A stretch of 64,000 bases of DNA from BJGV01 sp964194745 (GTDB lineage: Bacteria; Pseudomonadota; Gammaproteobacteria; Burkholderiales; Nitrosomonadaceae). Position 1 is the stretch's first letter. Every line of letters starts with the position of its first letter. Location: NCBI GenBank assembly GCA_965248035.1, contig OZ252054.1:2294001-2358000 (forward strand), written 5' to 3'. The notes under the pieces were generated by a model. The model had not been told where the DNA came from, made no database searches, and worked only from the letters and a program-made list of their open reading frames with translations. Position numbers and translations under genes: made by a program. Shown here piece by piece: positions 45,042-54,679 of this stretch.

Positions 45042-46040
45042 TTACATTTGCCTAAAGAAGAGGGTATGGGCCGGATGATCGAGTAATTCGATCAATTCGT
45101 CATCTAGGCGGAAAAATGTGAGCGAAGCGCCGGCCATTTCCATTGAGGTAGCGTATTCACCCACATAGGCCCGGTGAACGGTTATATCTTTATCGGTGAG
45201 CATTTGATGAACTTTGCGGTACATCACGTAAAGTTCTTCAGGAGGTGTGGCGCCCAGGCTGTTAACCATTACGGCTAATTTATCGCCGGCCTGGTATTTT
45301 AAATCTTCAAGAATAGCATTGGTCATTCGCTCGGTAATTTCATCGGCGCTTTGCATTTTCTCGCGTTTCATCCCTGGCTCGCCGTGGATGCCCATACCAA
45401 TTTCCATTTCGTCATCGGTCAAGGTAAACGTGGGTTTGCCGGCCAGCGGCACAATACAGGGCGATAGGGCCACGCCCATTGTGCGGGTATTAGCTAGTGT
45501 GCGTTCCGTGAGTTCAACCACTTCATCCAGCGAACCGCCTTTATCGGCCTTAGCGCCGGCTATTTTGAAGGCGAACACCATTCCGGCCACACCCCGGCGA
45601 CGGTCCGCTTTTTCGGGTGGAGCCGAGGCGACATCATCTTTCACCAGCACTGTGCGAACGGGGATATCGTCCATACCGGCCATTTCGGAGGCCATATCAA
45701 AGTTCATAATATCGCCGCCGTAGTTGCCGTAAATATACACTACTCCTTTACCTCCATTAATGCGCTGGGTTACCGATAGCATCTGGTCGGCGTTGGGCGA
45801 GGCAAACACATCGCCAACTGCGCAGCCGTCTAGCATACCTTTGCCTACATAGCCTAGGAAAATCGGCAGGTGGCCAGAGCCACCTCCTGAAGCCAGAGCG
45901 ACTTTTCCTTCTACCGGCGCGTCGGCTCGTACAATTGAGTGAATATTATCTTGATAGGCTAGTTGGTCCGGGTGGGCCTTAATTAAGCCATCAAGCATTT
46001 CGGGAACAAAATCTGCCGCTTCATTGATAATTTTTTTCAT
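45042..46040 (-). CDS. dhaK: dihydroxyacetone kinase subunit DhaK
   Basis: A 332-residue dihydroxyacetone-binding subunit. GGGSGHLPIFLGYVGKGMLDG and GNYGGDIMNFDMA form the substrate pocket; GIHGEPGM carries the His that binds dihydroxyacetone covalently. With DhaL it phosphorylates dihydroxyacetone to the glycolytic intermediate. GGAAATACCT before the start. Gene pair flanked by att-like sites (43531 and 46880). Confidence 0.94.
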   Translation of the reverse strand: MKKIINEAADFVPEMLDGLIKAHPDQLAYQDNIHSIVRADAPVEGKVALASGGGSGHLPIFLGYVGKGMLDGCAVGDVFASPNADQMLSVTQRINGGKGVVYIYGNYGGDIMNFDMASEMAGMDDIPVRTVLVKDDVASAPPEKADRRRGVAGMVFAFKIAGAKADKGGSLDEVVELTERTLANTRTMGVALSPCIVPLAGKPTFTLTDDEMEIGMGIHGEPGMKREKMQSADEITERMTNAILEDLKYQAGDKLAVMVNSLGATPPEELYVMYRKVHQMLTDKDITVHRAYVGEYATSMEMAGASLTFFRLDDELIELLDHPAHTLFFRQM

Positions 46041-46319
46041 AGGTATTTCCTATGTGCTATTTAGGGTCGAAATCAAAACTTTATTTGTGTATGGTTATTC
46101 AAATATTTTCATAACATTTTAGGGAGCAAAGCGTCCCATATATTCCTCTCGTTTTCAATAGCTTTGTAGTATACGTTTTGATAGGCCAGTTCTGGGCTAC
46201 AGTAATAAATGTGGCATTTTGCGACCTTCGAGTTAGAATTCCAATAAATACACTTGTACTTTAAGTGTCTGCTTTATTCCAAAAGCGGACATTGGCAGAT
46301 GGACGCAGGGGCGGCTAAA
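46041..46319. other. intergenic with one REP-like repeat
   Basis: dhaK upstream region; no gene. REP-like TGTCTGCTTTATTCCAAAAG at 46265-46293, 27 bases before the 552-bp repeat starts. Confidence 0.5.
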
Positions 46320-46400
46320 TAACATTTCTTGGGAATTTTTAAGTAGAAAAGAATGTCTTTATAGGTGTACGATTACACAATCGATTTAGAGGATAACACC

Positions 46401-46691
46401 ATGAAAACCTTTATCCTTACAATACTGGCCTTCATTACTTTTCAAGTGTATGCAGGGGAACTAATAATTTTAGATCGCTACTATCTGGAAAAATCAGAAA
46501 GTGGGGGCTCCAATTTGGGGGCTGAGCGCGAACAAGAACAAGAAAGGGGAAAGAGAGTTGTGAGAGGAGAGGAAACTGACACTCAGGTTGAGAGCCGTGA
46601 CCGCAACATGGATAATTACACAATAAGACAAATTAAACGCGAGATTGATGATACAAATAACGACGGCACGCTCTTCAAATATCAATTCTAG
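46401..46691 (+). CDS. secreted charged protein (96 aa), copy B
   Basis: Identical to 37419-37709: signal peptide, charged centre, C-terminal helix. It has lost the upstream DUF2628 gene, so its expression depends on sequence within or just before the repeat. Confidence 0.6.
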   Translation: MKTFILTILAFITFQVYAGELIILDRYYLEKSESGGSNLGAEREQEQERGKRVVRGEETDTQVESRDRNMDNYTIRQIKREIDDTNNDGTLFKYQF

Positions 46692-46778
46692 AGACAGCAG
46701 AGTGATTAAGATGGCAACATGAAACCATTATTTGTGATTTTGATACTAATCACACTTAACTCGCTATACCCTAAGAAG

Positions 46779-46808
46779 GCTTACTCCAATTGAGGAGTAA
46801 GCTTTTTT
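46779..46808 (+). terminator. Rho-independent terminator
   Basis: Second copy of the hairpin at 37797-37826. Confidence 0.85.
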
Positions 46809-46879
46809 ATCCCCATCCGACAGGATTAAGCCAGATACTGTAGTGAATGACTGCTTTGTGGCGAAACGGACGGTCGCAC

Positions 46880-47024
46880 TATGATTCCAAAGCAATCCAA
46901 TAACATCCAATCACTTTGGGGATATTTTTGGGGGGTATTTTAAAGAAATTGGACCAGCTCTTTTTTGGCTGATATCATGATTAATAAGGTATTAGTAGAC
47001 GCGGGTTCGATTCCCGCCACCACT
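46880..47024 (+). repeat. att-like composite repeat, family B
   Basis: CCAAAGCAATCCAATAACAT, CCAATCAC, GGGGATATTTTTGGGGGGTA, AATTGGACCAGC, and GACGCGGGTTCGATTCCCGCC. The last block is the closest match in the window to a tRNA/tmRNA T-arm and acceptor end. Confidence 0.75.
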
Positions 47025-47048
47025 TTCATTTATAATATGTTGAATAAT

Positions 47049-47348
47049 ATGAGAGTAGTCACTATTCTCTTAGTTCTGTTCCTATCTGGCTGTATGTCAA
47101 TGCAGAACTTAAGGAAGTCATGGGAAGGGGAGCCTATAGATAATGTTATCGCTTCATGGGGTGCACCCGATTCAATAGTACCCAACCACTCTAATGGTGG
47201 AGCCACCTATACTTGGACCACATTTACTCCCAGTAAGTATGGTATCCGGCAGTGTAGAAGAACGCTTGTCTCCAACTCATCAGGAAAGATAGTCAAGGGG
47301 GCCTATAGTGGTGGCTGTCCTTATTTTTATTTTGTCAGTGACGACTAA
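47049..47348 (+). CDS. small lipoprotein (99 aa)
   Basis: Signal peptide with lipobox LSGC (RVVTILLVLFLSGCMSM), then WEGEPIDNVIASWGAPDSIV and GGATYTWTTF. This resembles small SmpA/BamE-like or Rz1-like lipoproteins that start with a helix-turn around a W-G-x-P motif; I do not assign a family. I take the ATG nearest the hydrophobic segment. The frame continues upstream into the att-like repeat but that part is not coding. Confidence 0.6.
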   Translation: MRVVTILLVLFLSGCMSMQNLRKSWEGEPIDNVIASWGAPDSIVPNHSNGGATYTWTTFTPSKYGIRQCRRTLVSNSSGKIVKGAYSGGCPYFYFVSDD

Positions 47349-47420
47349 ATAGTTTTGGGGCAAATTGGTTTTTGAGTAGAAAGGAAAGAGTGGTAGGCAC
47401 TATATTGAGGGGCGAGTCGG

Positions 47421-47624
47421 GTGGTGAGTGTGCAAACAGTAATACAAATTATCGGCATAGTGATTATTCTCATGTTCGTATGGCTGGTGTTTTATCCTAC
47501 CAGTCCCGAGTTGCGCACCAAGCACAAGGAAACGCTGCTAAAGAAGAGAATTGAGAAAGGCGTAGAAGAGATTAAGGAAATAGGTAAAGAGACGCAAAGA
47601 CTAAAGGAGAAAGTTGACTACTAA
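47421..47624 (+). CDS. small membrane protein (67 aa)
   Basis: GTG start, one transmembrane helix (VIQIIGIVIILMFVWLVFY), then a basic coiled-coil tail (KRIEKGVEEIKEIGKETQRLKEK). Length and layout resemble small membrane-tethered coiled-coil proteins. A hairpin without T-run lies at 47633-47665. Confidence 0.5.
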   Translation: MVSVQTVIQIIGIVIILMFVWLVFYPTSPELRTKHKETLLKKRIEKGVEEIKEIGKETQRLKEKVDY

Positions 47625-47803
47625 CCTTAGTCATCATCTAGGAACCTAGATGATACGACTACAAGGAAGAGCAGAATCGATTACTTTTTCTATCTGCCTA
47701 CTATGGAAAGGGGATACCACCGACCGTAGGGCTAACTTTTACTCTTATCTGTACCCACTATGTTGCCAGTACTGTTACGAACTTCAATTCAGGGGATAAA
47801 ACT

Positions 47804-48807
47804 TTGAGCAACGGCTACACACTCGTTACTGGTGGAGATGGATTCATCGGCTCGCATCTTGTAACACAATTGATGGAGCAAGGTGAAACAGTCAGAGTAT
47901 TGGAGTTGACGGACGTCCATCTTTCGTCTGAGGTTGAGACGGTACGCGGTTCAATATGCGATGCAAGTACGGTGCGCAAAGCACTGAATGGTGTGCAACG
48001 CTTGTACCATTTGGCGGCAAATCCCAATTTATGGGCCCATGACAAGTGTGAATTTCAGCGTGTAAACTTTGAGGGTACTAACACAATTCTTATGGAAGCA
48101 GCAAAACATGACTTGGAGAAAATAGTGTACACCTCGACTGAGTCCATTCTCACAGGTAGTGCTAATAAAAACGTGTCAGTGGATGCAGAAGCACAACGTA
48201 TGGTAAACGAGATGCTTGGACCCTATTGCCGCTCAAAATTCCTAGCAGAGCAAGCAGCCTTTAAAGCTGCCCATGATGGCCTGCCGGTAGTAATCGTTGC
48301 TCCCACGCTGCCAGTTGGCCCAGGAGACAATCGACTCACTCCACCCGCGCGCATGATCCTTGACTTCATAAATGGCAAAACCCATGCCTACCTTAATTGT
48401 GGCCTAAATATGGTGGATGTGCGCGATGTGGCACGTGGTCATATCCTTGCTGCCAAACACGGGCGTCCTGGCGAACGCTACATTCTTGGCCATGAAAATC
48501 TGTTCCTATCTGAGCTGTTGCATCGAATTGAGGAGATCACAGGGCTCTCTATGCCCAAGTTTCGTGTTCCTTATTTGGTTGCCTTGGCCGCAGGTGCTGT
48601 TTGCGAGTTTACCGCTGATTACATAACACATCGTCCACCCACGGCACCTATGAACGGTGTAAGGCTAACTCGTCGTCCCATGTTCTTCAACAGTGATAAA
48701 GCAATACAAGAATTGGGTTTTTACAAACCCCAATAAGATATGCATTGGCAGATGAAATCAAGTGGTTTATCGAAAAAGGGCTCGTTACACGTAAACTATC
48801 AGTGTAA
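47804..48807 (+). pseudogene. NAD-dependent epimerase/dehydratase, late frameshift
   Basis: Extended SDR: VTGGDGFIGSHLVTQL cofactor loop, YHLAANPNLWA, YCRSKFLAEQAA (Tyr-x3-Lys) and NMVDVRDVARGHILAA. This resembles hopanoid-associated sugar epimerases. The first frame ends GFYKPQ; slipping by one at CCCC gives IRYALADEIKWFIEKGL and stop at 48805, the usual C-terminal helix. The loss is only of the last 25 residues, so activity might remain. TTG start after CAGGGGATAAAAC. Confidence 0.8.
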
Positions 48808-49172
48808 AAACAATCCTGAGCGGAGGAAAGTCATTTGCCAATTTTGGTTTTCTTGTCTGCACTTTTCAGCTCAACTCTTTTTTGTAATTTTAGAGAATAA
48901 ATTTCTATAAAAATGCTTGCGAATGGTTGCTTTGTACCAAAAGCAGCCATTCAAGGTTGGGCTCAAAAGCGTCGACTTATTATCCCAATAACCAAAAAGA
49001 AAAGCCGGTGTGGTGGACCAATACACGAGTCGCAAGCGCATCGACTAATTGAGCCATTAGTTCTGAGTTCTATATGTTGTAGTTAGAAGATCCTCACTTT
49101 TTATTATCTTATTTGTTATTAGTTGGTTACATTATATTGTAACAATCAAGGATTTTGTGAGGCAGGAGCAAT
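48808..49172. other. intergenic with REP-like repeat
   Basis: No gene. REP-like unit at 48920-48953 (TTGCTTTGTACCAAAAGCAGC). Confidence 0.5.
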
Positions 49173-49787
49173 ATGAGCGCCGTAAAACTGCTTCTATATT
49201 TGGTAACCACAGTTATTGTTGTGGCGTTCCTTTATGTGGGTGTTGTATACGCGATTGTCAATCAGACATTGCAACAAGAAACATTTGATAATTGCATGAA
49301 AGTTTTTGGAATGAATAGTTTTACTTACTTTGATTTATGCTTGAAACAGCGCGCTGGGATTACGCTACCAATCTGGTTATATCTAATTCCCTACCTTCCA
49401 GCCGGACTGCTTTGGTGGCTAAGCTGGTCACTAAACATAAACTTACATTTGTCCATTAATATCTACCCTAAACGTATTGTCGTAGTGCTGGTTTGGTTGG
49501 GTTTAATTGCTGCTGCATATGCAATTATTTTAACGTTTTGGATTGCGATATACCTAATCGACAAACCATCGTCCATAATTTTTTTGCCGACGATTGTTTT
49601 ATGCGGATGGCTGATCGCACCACTACTATTTCAGCATCTACTTGCACCAGTAGAAGCAGTACGTCACATGAGTGCCCTTAAAATTGGGTTAGTATTAATG
49701 TTTATCACACCAGTAATAGCTGTTAGTTTCTCTTTCATCAACGCTACCATTGAAGCGCTATTAACAAAATCATCGTTAATGAGTTGA
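49173..49787 (+). CDS. polytopic membrane protein (204 aa)
   Basis: Five hydrophobic helices, starting KLLLYLVTTVIVVAFLYVGV and ending FITPVIAVSFSFINA. No recognised domain. AGGCAGGAGCAAT before the ATG. It ends one base before a REP-like palindrome. Confidence 0.6.
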   Translation: MSAVKLLLYLVTTVIVVAFLYVGVVYAIVNQTLQQETFDNCMKVFGMNSFTYFDLCLKQRAGITLPIWLYLIPYLPAGLLWWLSWSLNINLHLSINIYPKRIVVVLVWLGLIAAAYAIILTFWIAIYLIDKPSSIIFLPTIVLCGWLIAPLLFQHLLAPVEAVRHMSALKIGLVLMFITPVIAVSFSFINATIEALLTKSSLMS

Positions 49788-49818
49788 GTGTCTGCTTTGT
49801 GCCAAAAGCGGACGTCCA
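49787..49818 (+). repeat. REP-like palindrome
   Basis: GTGTCTGCTTTGTGCCAAAAGC followed by GGACGTCC; one of the most perfect copies. Everything downstream of it resembles the pilin-flank sequence that follows the REP at 37864-37890. Confidence 0.75.
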
Positions 49819-49896
49819 CACAAAATCAACAGTTACTAAAAAGACGCCTATTTGAATTAGGACTAGATCACTCTAATGTGCAGAAAACAGGTGTTG

Positions 49897-50367
49897 TTAC
49901 TTACAGGCTTCAAGACGGTATTTAGAAAGTGTGGTGCCTACAGTGCCGCCTATTACTTTGATTGAAGAATCATCACATACCCATTCCTGACCATTTTCTG
50001 TTGCTAGCACCATGGTTGAGCTAGCTAGTCCTGTACTAACCCCGGTGTTCTTAAACGTTGTAGTTACCTGAAAACCGGAGGCAAGGGTTGTCGGAACAAT
50101 GGTGGCAAAATATTTTCCAGTTTGGGTAGTTATAAGAGAAGTAAATTCGGCCGCTGTCGGCCATGTTCCATTATCGGCATAAAATTTGGCAACTGGGGCT
50201 TTAACTTTACTCAAAAGATTGAATGCTTCAGTGACTTGTGCCCGGGCGATGTAATCCTGATAAGTCGAGAGTACTATTTCTGCCAGAATACCTATAATTG
50301 CAACCACAACCATTATTTTGAGTAAGGTAAGGCCGCGTTGTACCTGCTTTAGTCCTATTTGTTTCAC
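49897..50367 (-). CDS. pilA: type IV pilin, with lysine at position 5
   Basis: A 156-residue pilin-like protein: short leader ending QRG, then LTLLKIMVVVAIIGILAEIVL, YQDYIARAQVTEAFNL, and a C-terminal disulfide pair (WVCDD and LEACK). Usual pilins start F-T-L-I-E; here positions 1 and 5 are Leu and Lys. The invariant Glu5 that neutralises the N-terminus of the next subunit is therefore replaced by the opposite charge, and Phe1 is changed. The product may not assemble, or is a dedicated minor or pseudo-pilin. Confidence 0.75.
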   Translation of the reverse strand: MKQIGLKQVQRGLTLLKIMVVVAIIGILAEIVLSTYQDYIARAQVTEAFNLLSKVKAPVAKFYADNGTWPTAAEFTSLITTQTGKYFATIVPTTLASGFQVTTTFKNTGVSTGLASSTMVLATENGQEWVCDDSSIKVIGGTVGTTLSKYRLEACK

Positions 50368-50451
50368 TAGTATTAGATACTTTTCACCTAAAGAACTTCT
50401 ATCCCCGCCACTTTTTTTGAATATAGATTCTAGTTAACAGATCGGGTGTTT

Positions 50452-50937
50452 TCATTTATCTTTCGCAAGAAGCCATTCTTCAAAAGCTCTGTTACATAGA
50501 ACTGCAGGCGATCTCTTGGCTCTAAGTAGCGCAATAGCGTTTACTGCTTTCATCCCACTCTCAATCAACGCAAGTGCAGTAACTAATCCAGACCTATTTA
50601 AACCTGCCTGACAATGCACTAAAGTAGTGCCATGTCTTTTGTATACGTTTATGCACCTAGCTAATACATACAGGCGTTCTACATTAGGGATTTCTAATTC
50701 ATCTTTGAGGTGTACCCGAGTGTGTACCTGAAATTTAGCTATTACGTAAGGCTCCCACCAAGGGTACAAGCTCACTAAGTTCACTATGTATTGGAATGTG
50801 TCTGGTACCACTTTAACAGGGCATCCACCCATCCATAAATTACCCTCAATATGCGAAAACAATGGAATATTGAACGGAGTATCCACGTGTAGGGAAATCC
50901 CCTCAATATGGTGTGATGTTAGATCAGCTAGTTTCAT
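50452..50937 (-). CDS. dual-specificity protein phosphatase
   Basis: A 161-residue phosphatase with the active-site loop VHCQAGLNRSGLV (H-C-x5-R-S/T) near residue 117 and the preceding Asp region (HLKDELEIPNVE). Cysteine-based dual-specificity or tyrosine phosphatase, cytoplasmic. Unusual for a bacterial accessory region but plausible; no kinase partner nearby. Confidence 0.82.
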   Translation of the reverse strand: MKLADLTSHHIEGISLHVDTPFNIPLFSHIEGNLWMGGCPVKVVPDTFQYIVNLVSLYPWWEPYVIAKFQVHTRVHLKDELEIPNVERLYVLARCINVYKRHGTTLVHCQAGLNRSGLVTALALIESGMKAVNAIALLRAKRSPAVLCNRAFEEWLLAKDK

Positions 50938-51177
50938 TTCTTTTCTTCATTATTGTTGCATTGTTGTTTGACAAAGGTACTACATTCAGGCGGTATTTAT
51001 CTACTGTTTTAAATCAAACGGACAGGTTTGAGATCCTTGATAAAGGCGAACAATCGCCAAAAACAGGTTTTTTACATGTCCACAGTATGACCTCCCAATT
51101 GCGTGGGTGGTGAGGGGGATCGATAACAGTCATTCACGAGAGCCTACTTGATGCTAAAAAGGACGACCGTGCCTAGT

Positions 51178-51274
51178 GTCTAGCAGTCCAATAGCATCCA
51201 ATGAATTTGTTGGTACATTGAAAGCAGATAATATCTAGAACAACCTGTGGTATGGGCTATAGCCTGTACCACCA
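51178..51274 (+). repeat. att-like composite repeat, family A
   Basis: TCTAGCAGTCCAATAGCATC, CCAATGAATTTGTTGGTACA, then a degenerate end (GTAGCC-like TATAGCCTGTACCACC). It directly precedes the metR stop codon and is preceded by REP-like text at 51114-51160. Confidence 0.65.
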
Positions 51275-51276
51275 CC

Positions 51277-52191
51277 TTATTTTAGAGGGACGATTCCTTC
51301 CAGTGTAGCAAAACATGTGTTCTTTATAGTTGTCAGAAAATCTCGCAAATAAGGGCGCGACGCTGTTTCCCTGAGAGTCGATGCGAATAGGTTACTCCAT
51401 AAGCCACCGATACCGATGCGACGAGCGATTACGTAATCGTGATCAATGTAGTTTTTTATTCCCCAGCTAGGTAGCGCCGCGACACCACGGCGGCTAGCTA
51501 CTAGCTGCAAAATTGCGACAGTCAGTTCTGCTGTACGTTTTTGCGGATGAATGCCTGCAGGCTTCAACACTTTTAGGATCAGATCAATGCGATCTTCCGG
51601 AACTGGATAAGTTATGAAAGTTTCGTTGGCAAAATCTACTGCCTCTAATACCCTTTTTCTACGTAACGCATGTTCCGGCGCAAGCACTGCAAGAATCTCA
51701 AATCGAAATAATGGATGGTGAATAATACCGCGTCTTCGTTTATGCTCCGATCCAATCACTACATCTGCGCTACCATCTTCTAGCAGCTTGATAGGATCGC
51801 TATGAAATCCAGAAACTAGATCTAATTCTACCTCTGGCCAATGCTGACGAAATACATCCATAATTGGCATTAACCAATCAAAACAAGTGTGGCATTCCAA
51901 CACAATGCGTAAACTTCCTGTCACTCGCTGCGAAATTCTCGCGAGCTCCCGTTCGGTTTCCTGAATATCCTCTTGTACTTTCCCGGCAAGCAATATCAGG
52001 AGGTTTCCGGCATCTGTAAGTTCGATGGTTTGTCCTCGACGCTGTATTACCGGAAGCCCATAATGAGTTTGTAACGCTTTGATTTGATGAGACAGCGCGG
52101 ACTGGGTAAGGTGTATGCGCTTGGCGGCACGTGACACACTGCCGGTTTCGTGCACTGCCATTAATGTGCGGAGGTGACGCAATTCAAGCAT
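51277..52191 (-). CDS. metR: MetR, LysR-type regulator of methionine biosynthesis
   Basis: A 304-residue LysR-type regulator: winged helix with RHLRTLMAVHETGSVSRAAKR at the start and a periplasmic-binding-like effector domain (VLECHTCFDWLMPIM). Divergent to metE, as in many proteobacteria, which supports the assignment. MetR activates metE with homocysteine as co-inducer. A matching half-site palindrome lies in the shared spacer. Confidence 0.92.
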   Translation of the reverse strand: MLELRHLRTLMAVHETGSVSRAAKRIHLTQSALSHQIKALQTHYGLPVIQRRGQTIELTDAGNLLILLAGKVQEDIQETERELARISQRVTGSLRIVLECHTCFDWLMPIMDVFRQHWPEVELDLVSGFHSDPIKLLEDGSADVVIGSEHKRRRGIIHHPLFRFEILAVLAPEHALRRKRVLEAVDFANETFITYPVPEDRIDLILKVLKPAGIHPQKRTAELTVAILQLVASRRGVAALPSWGIKNYIDHDYVIARRIGIGGLWSNLFASTLRETASRPYLRDFLTTIKNTCFATLEGIVPLK

Positions 52192-52196
52192 AGTTA

Positions 52197-52209
52197 TGAA
52201 TTATATTCA
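52197..52209. promoter_or_regulatory. MetR box
   Basis: TGAATTATATTCA fits the MetR consensus TGAA-N5-TTCA exactly, 5 bases before the metR start and about 90 before metE. Confidence 0.75.
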
Positions 52210-52298
52210 TAGATCAAGTATAAACTTTCATTTGATTCATGGATTAGTTTGCCACACAATCCATCTTTCCTGCAACTAAATGATAACTGAGAGCGATT

Positions 52299-54581
52299 AT
52301 GGCATTAACACATAATTTGGGTTTCCCGCGTGTCGGCGCGCGGCGGGAGTTGAAACAGGCACTTGAGGCTTATTGGCGTGGTGACATTAATGCTGAGCAG
52401 CTGCAAACAACAGCAGCACAATTACGGAAGCAGCATTGGATTCTGCAACGGGATATAGGAATTGATCTAATTCCCGTTGGTGATTTCGCACTCTACGATC
52501 AAATGCTAAACATGACCACGCTACTTGGCGCAGCACCTGCTCGGTTCAATGCGGGTAAGGACGAAATCGGATTGGATTTGTATTTCGCGATGGCGTGCGG
52601 AACTACGAATCAGCCAGCGATGGAGATGACTAAGTGGTTTGATACCAACTATCATTACATCGTCCCTGAATTCGATGTGCGCACCAGATTCTGTATCGCT
52701 TCGTCGCAGCTCTTTAAGGAGGTGGCCGAAGCCAAAATGCTTGGCATCTTACCGAAAGTGGTGCTGATCGGTCCGTTGACTTATTTATATCTTGGCAAGG
52801 AGACTGAACCTGGCTTCAATCGACTGGACTTGTTGCCAAACCTGTTGCCTGTTTATCGCGATATCCTAGCACGGCTTACCTCCCTTGGTGTGGAATGGGT
52901 GCAGATTGACGAGCCAGTACTGGCACTTGATTTGGATGACGAATGGCTCTGCGGTCTGAATCAGGCATATGCCGCCTTGCGTGATTCTGGAACGAAACTG
53001 CTGCTTACAACTTATTTCGAAGCGGTGGATGGCCATGCCGATCTCCTAAAAAAACTACCAGTGAACGGTCTGCATATTGATTTGTGTCGCGCACCCCAAC
53101 AACTCGATGCCTTTCTTGCTGATTATCCTACTGACAAAGTACTGTCATTGGGTACCATTGATGGGCGTAATGTATGGCGCTCTGATCTAGAGCAGGTGCT
53201 GGCGACCCTGTCGCGGGCGCATTCGTTCTTGGGCGAACGAATCTGGATTGCTCCTAGTTGTTCACTTTTGCATTGCCCGGTTGATCTCGAACTGGAAACC
53301 AGACTGGATAACGATATCAAAAAATGGCTGGCGTTCTCCGTGCAAAAACTGGAGGAAGTATCAATTCTTGGATGTGGGCTGAAGCAGGGAGCGCATATAA
53401 TAAAAGAGGCATTGGAAACTTCCACCCAAGCTAGGCAAGAGCGCAGTCTGTCACCACATATTCATAATCCTGTGGTACAAGAGCGCCTGCGAAGCCTAAC
53501 TCAAAACGACAGTCGACGTACCAGTTCGTTTGCGGAGCGGAAGATAGTTCAGCGTCAGCGTTTTCAGCTTCCTCTGCTGCCTACTACTACTATTGGTTCA
53601 TTTCCACAGACACCTGAGATTCGTCAGGCACGTTTTGCTTTCAAAAAAGGCAAACTTGCTAATTTGGAATACCTGGAAGCAATGCGAAATGAAATTCAGC
53701 TGGTAATAAAAAAACAGGAGGAAATTGGGCTAGACGTACTTGTGCACGGAGAAGCCGAGCGCAATGATATGGTTGAATATTTTGGCGAGCAATTTTGGGG
53801 CTATGCTTTTACTGAGTATGGGTGGGTGCAAAGCTACGGTTCACGCTGCGTGAAGCCGCCGATTCTCTATGGTGATGTTTATCGTCCAGAAGCTATAACA
53901 GTAGACTGGATTCGTTATGCCCAAAGCCTGACTCAAAAGCCAGTTAAGGGTATGCTGACAGGTCCGATCACCATGTTGATGTGGTCGTTTGTGCGTGATG
54001 ATCAACCACGTTCGATAACTGCGCTACAACTTGCACTCGTTATCCGTGAGGAAGTTGCTGATCTGGAACGGGCCGGTATCAGAATCATTCAGATCGACGA
54101 ACCAGCTTTCCGTGAAGGATTACCGCTCAAACAATCAGACTGGAACGAATATTTGCAATGGGCGACGGAAGCATTCCGCGTATCCAGCTCAGGTGTGAAG
54201 GATGAAACGCAGATTCACACACATATGTGTTACTCAGAATTTAACGATATTTTGCCAGCCATCGCTAACATGGATGCGGATGTAATCACCATCGAAACCT
54301 CACGCTCACGTATGGAACTACTAGAGGGGTTCGGTCAGTTCAAGTATTCTAACGAGATTGGTCCCGGTGTATATGACATTCATTCGCCGCGAGTTCCCGA
54401 TTCAGAAGAAATGCTGGAATTACTGGAGAAAGCCTGCCTAGTCATCAATCCGCAGCAACTATGGGTCAACCCAGATTGCGGCTTGAAGACTCGTGGCTGG
54501 CCAGAGACTGTTGCAGCACTTGAGAAGATGGTCGGAGCTGCACGACTCCTACGGGCCAAGCTAGAACCAGCGCATTTGTAA
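52299..54581 (+). CDS. metE: cobalamin-independent methionine synthase
   Basis: A 760-residue MetE of usual length. N-terminal THNLGFPRVGARRELKQALE, C-terminal catalytic barrel with HTHMCYSEF (zinc ligands His, Cys), a Glu in ITIETSRS and the last ligand Cys in NPDCGLKTRGW. It transfers the methyl group from 5-methyltetrahydrofolate polyglutamate to homocysteine. Site GAGAGCG before the ATG. Intact, unlike many neighbours. Confidence 0.97.
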   Translation: MALTHNLGFPRVGARRELKQALEAYWRGDINAEQLQTTAAQLRKQHWILQRDIGIDLIPVGDFALYDQMLNMTTLLGAAPARFNAGKDEIGLDLYFAMACGTTNQPAMEMTKWFDTNYHYIVPEFDVRTRFCIASSQLFKEVAEAKMLGILPKVVLIGPLTYLYLGKETEPGFNRLDLLPNLLPVYRDILARLTSLGVEWVQIDEPVLALDLDDEWLCGLNQAYAALRDSGTKLLLTTYFEAVDGHADLLKKLPVNGLHIDLCRAPQQLDAFLADYPTDKVLSLGTIDGRNVWRSDLEQVLATLSRAHSFLGERIWIAPSCSLLHCPVDLELETRLDNDIKKWLAFSVQKLEEVSILGCGLKQGAHIIKEALETSTQARQERSLSPHIHNPVVQERLRSLTQNDSRRTSSFAERKIVQRQRFQLPLLPTTTIGSFPQTPEIRQARFAFKKGKLANLEYLEAMRNEIQLVIKKQEEIGLDVLVHGEAERNDMVEYFGEQFWGYAFTEYGWVQSYGSRCVKPPILYGDVYRPEAITVDWIRYAQSLTQKPVKGMLTGPITMLMWSFVRDDQPRSITALQLALVIREEVADLERAGIRIIQIDEPAFREGLPLKQSDWNEYLQWATEAFRVSSSGVKDETQIHTHMCYSEFNDILPAIANMDADVITIETSRSRMELLEGFGQFKYSNEIGPGVYDIHSPRVPDSEEMLELLEKACLVINPQQLWVNPDCGLKTRGWPETVAALEKMVGAARLLRAKLEPAHL

Positions 54582-54679
54582 GGAGCGTAGCGACTAAAAA
54601 ATGCGTCAGTGATCCGATACTTATGCAGACGTTCAATAGTGATGAACTTGTTAATAACGTTTGGGTTGCTTAAATCGCA

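Larger units (their letters stand above)
46320..46871 (+). repeat. 552-bp perfect direct repeat, copy B
   Basis: Identical to 37338-37889. Its right end is inside a REP-like palindrome that here continues into an att-like family B unit instead of the pilin remnant. The left neighbour differs completely. This is therefore a transplanted copy. Confidence 0.95.

Noticed and set aside
20321..47024. Integron cassette array with attC sites
   Set aside because: The repeats lack the paired RYYYAAC/GTTRRRY core sites of attC, end in a tRNA-like 3' end, and no integron integrase or attI is visible.
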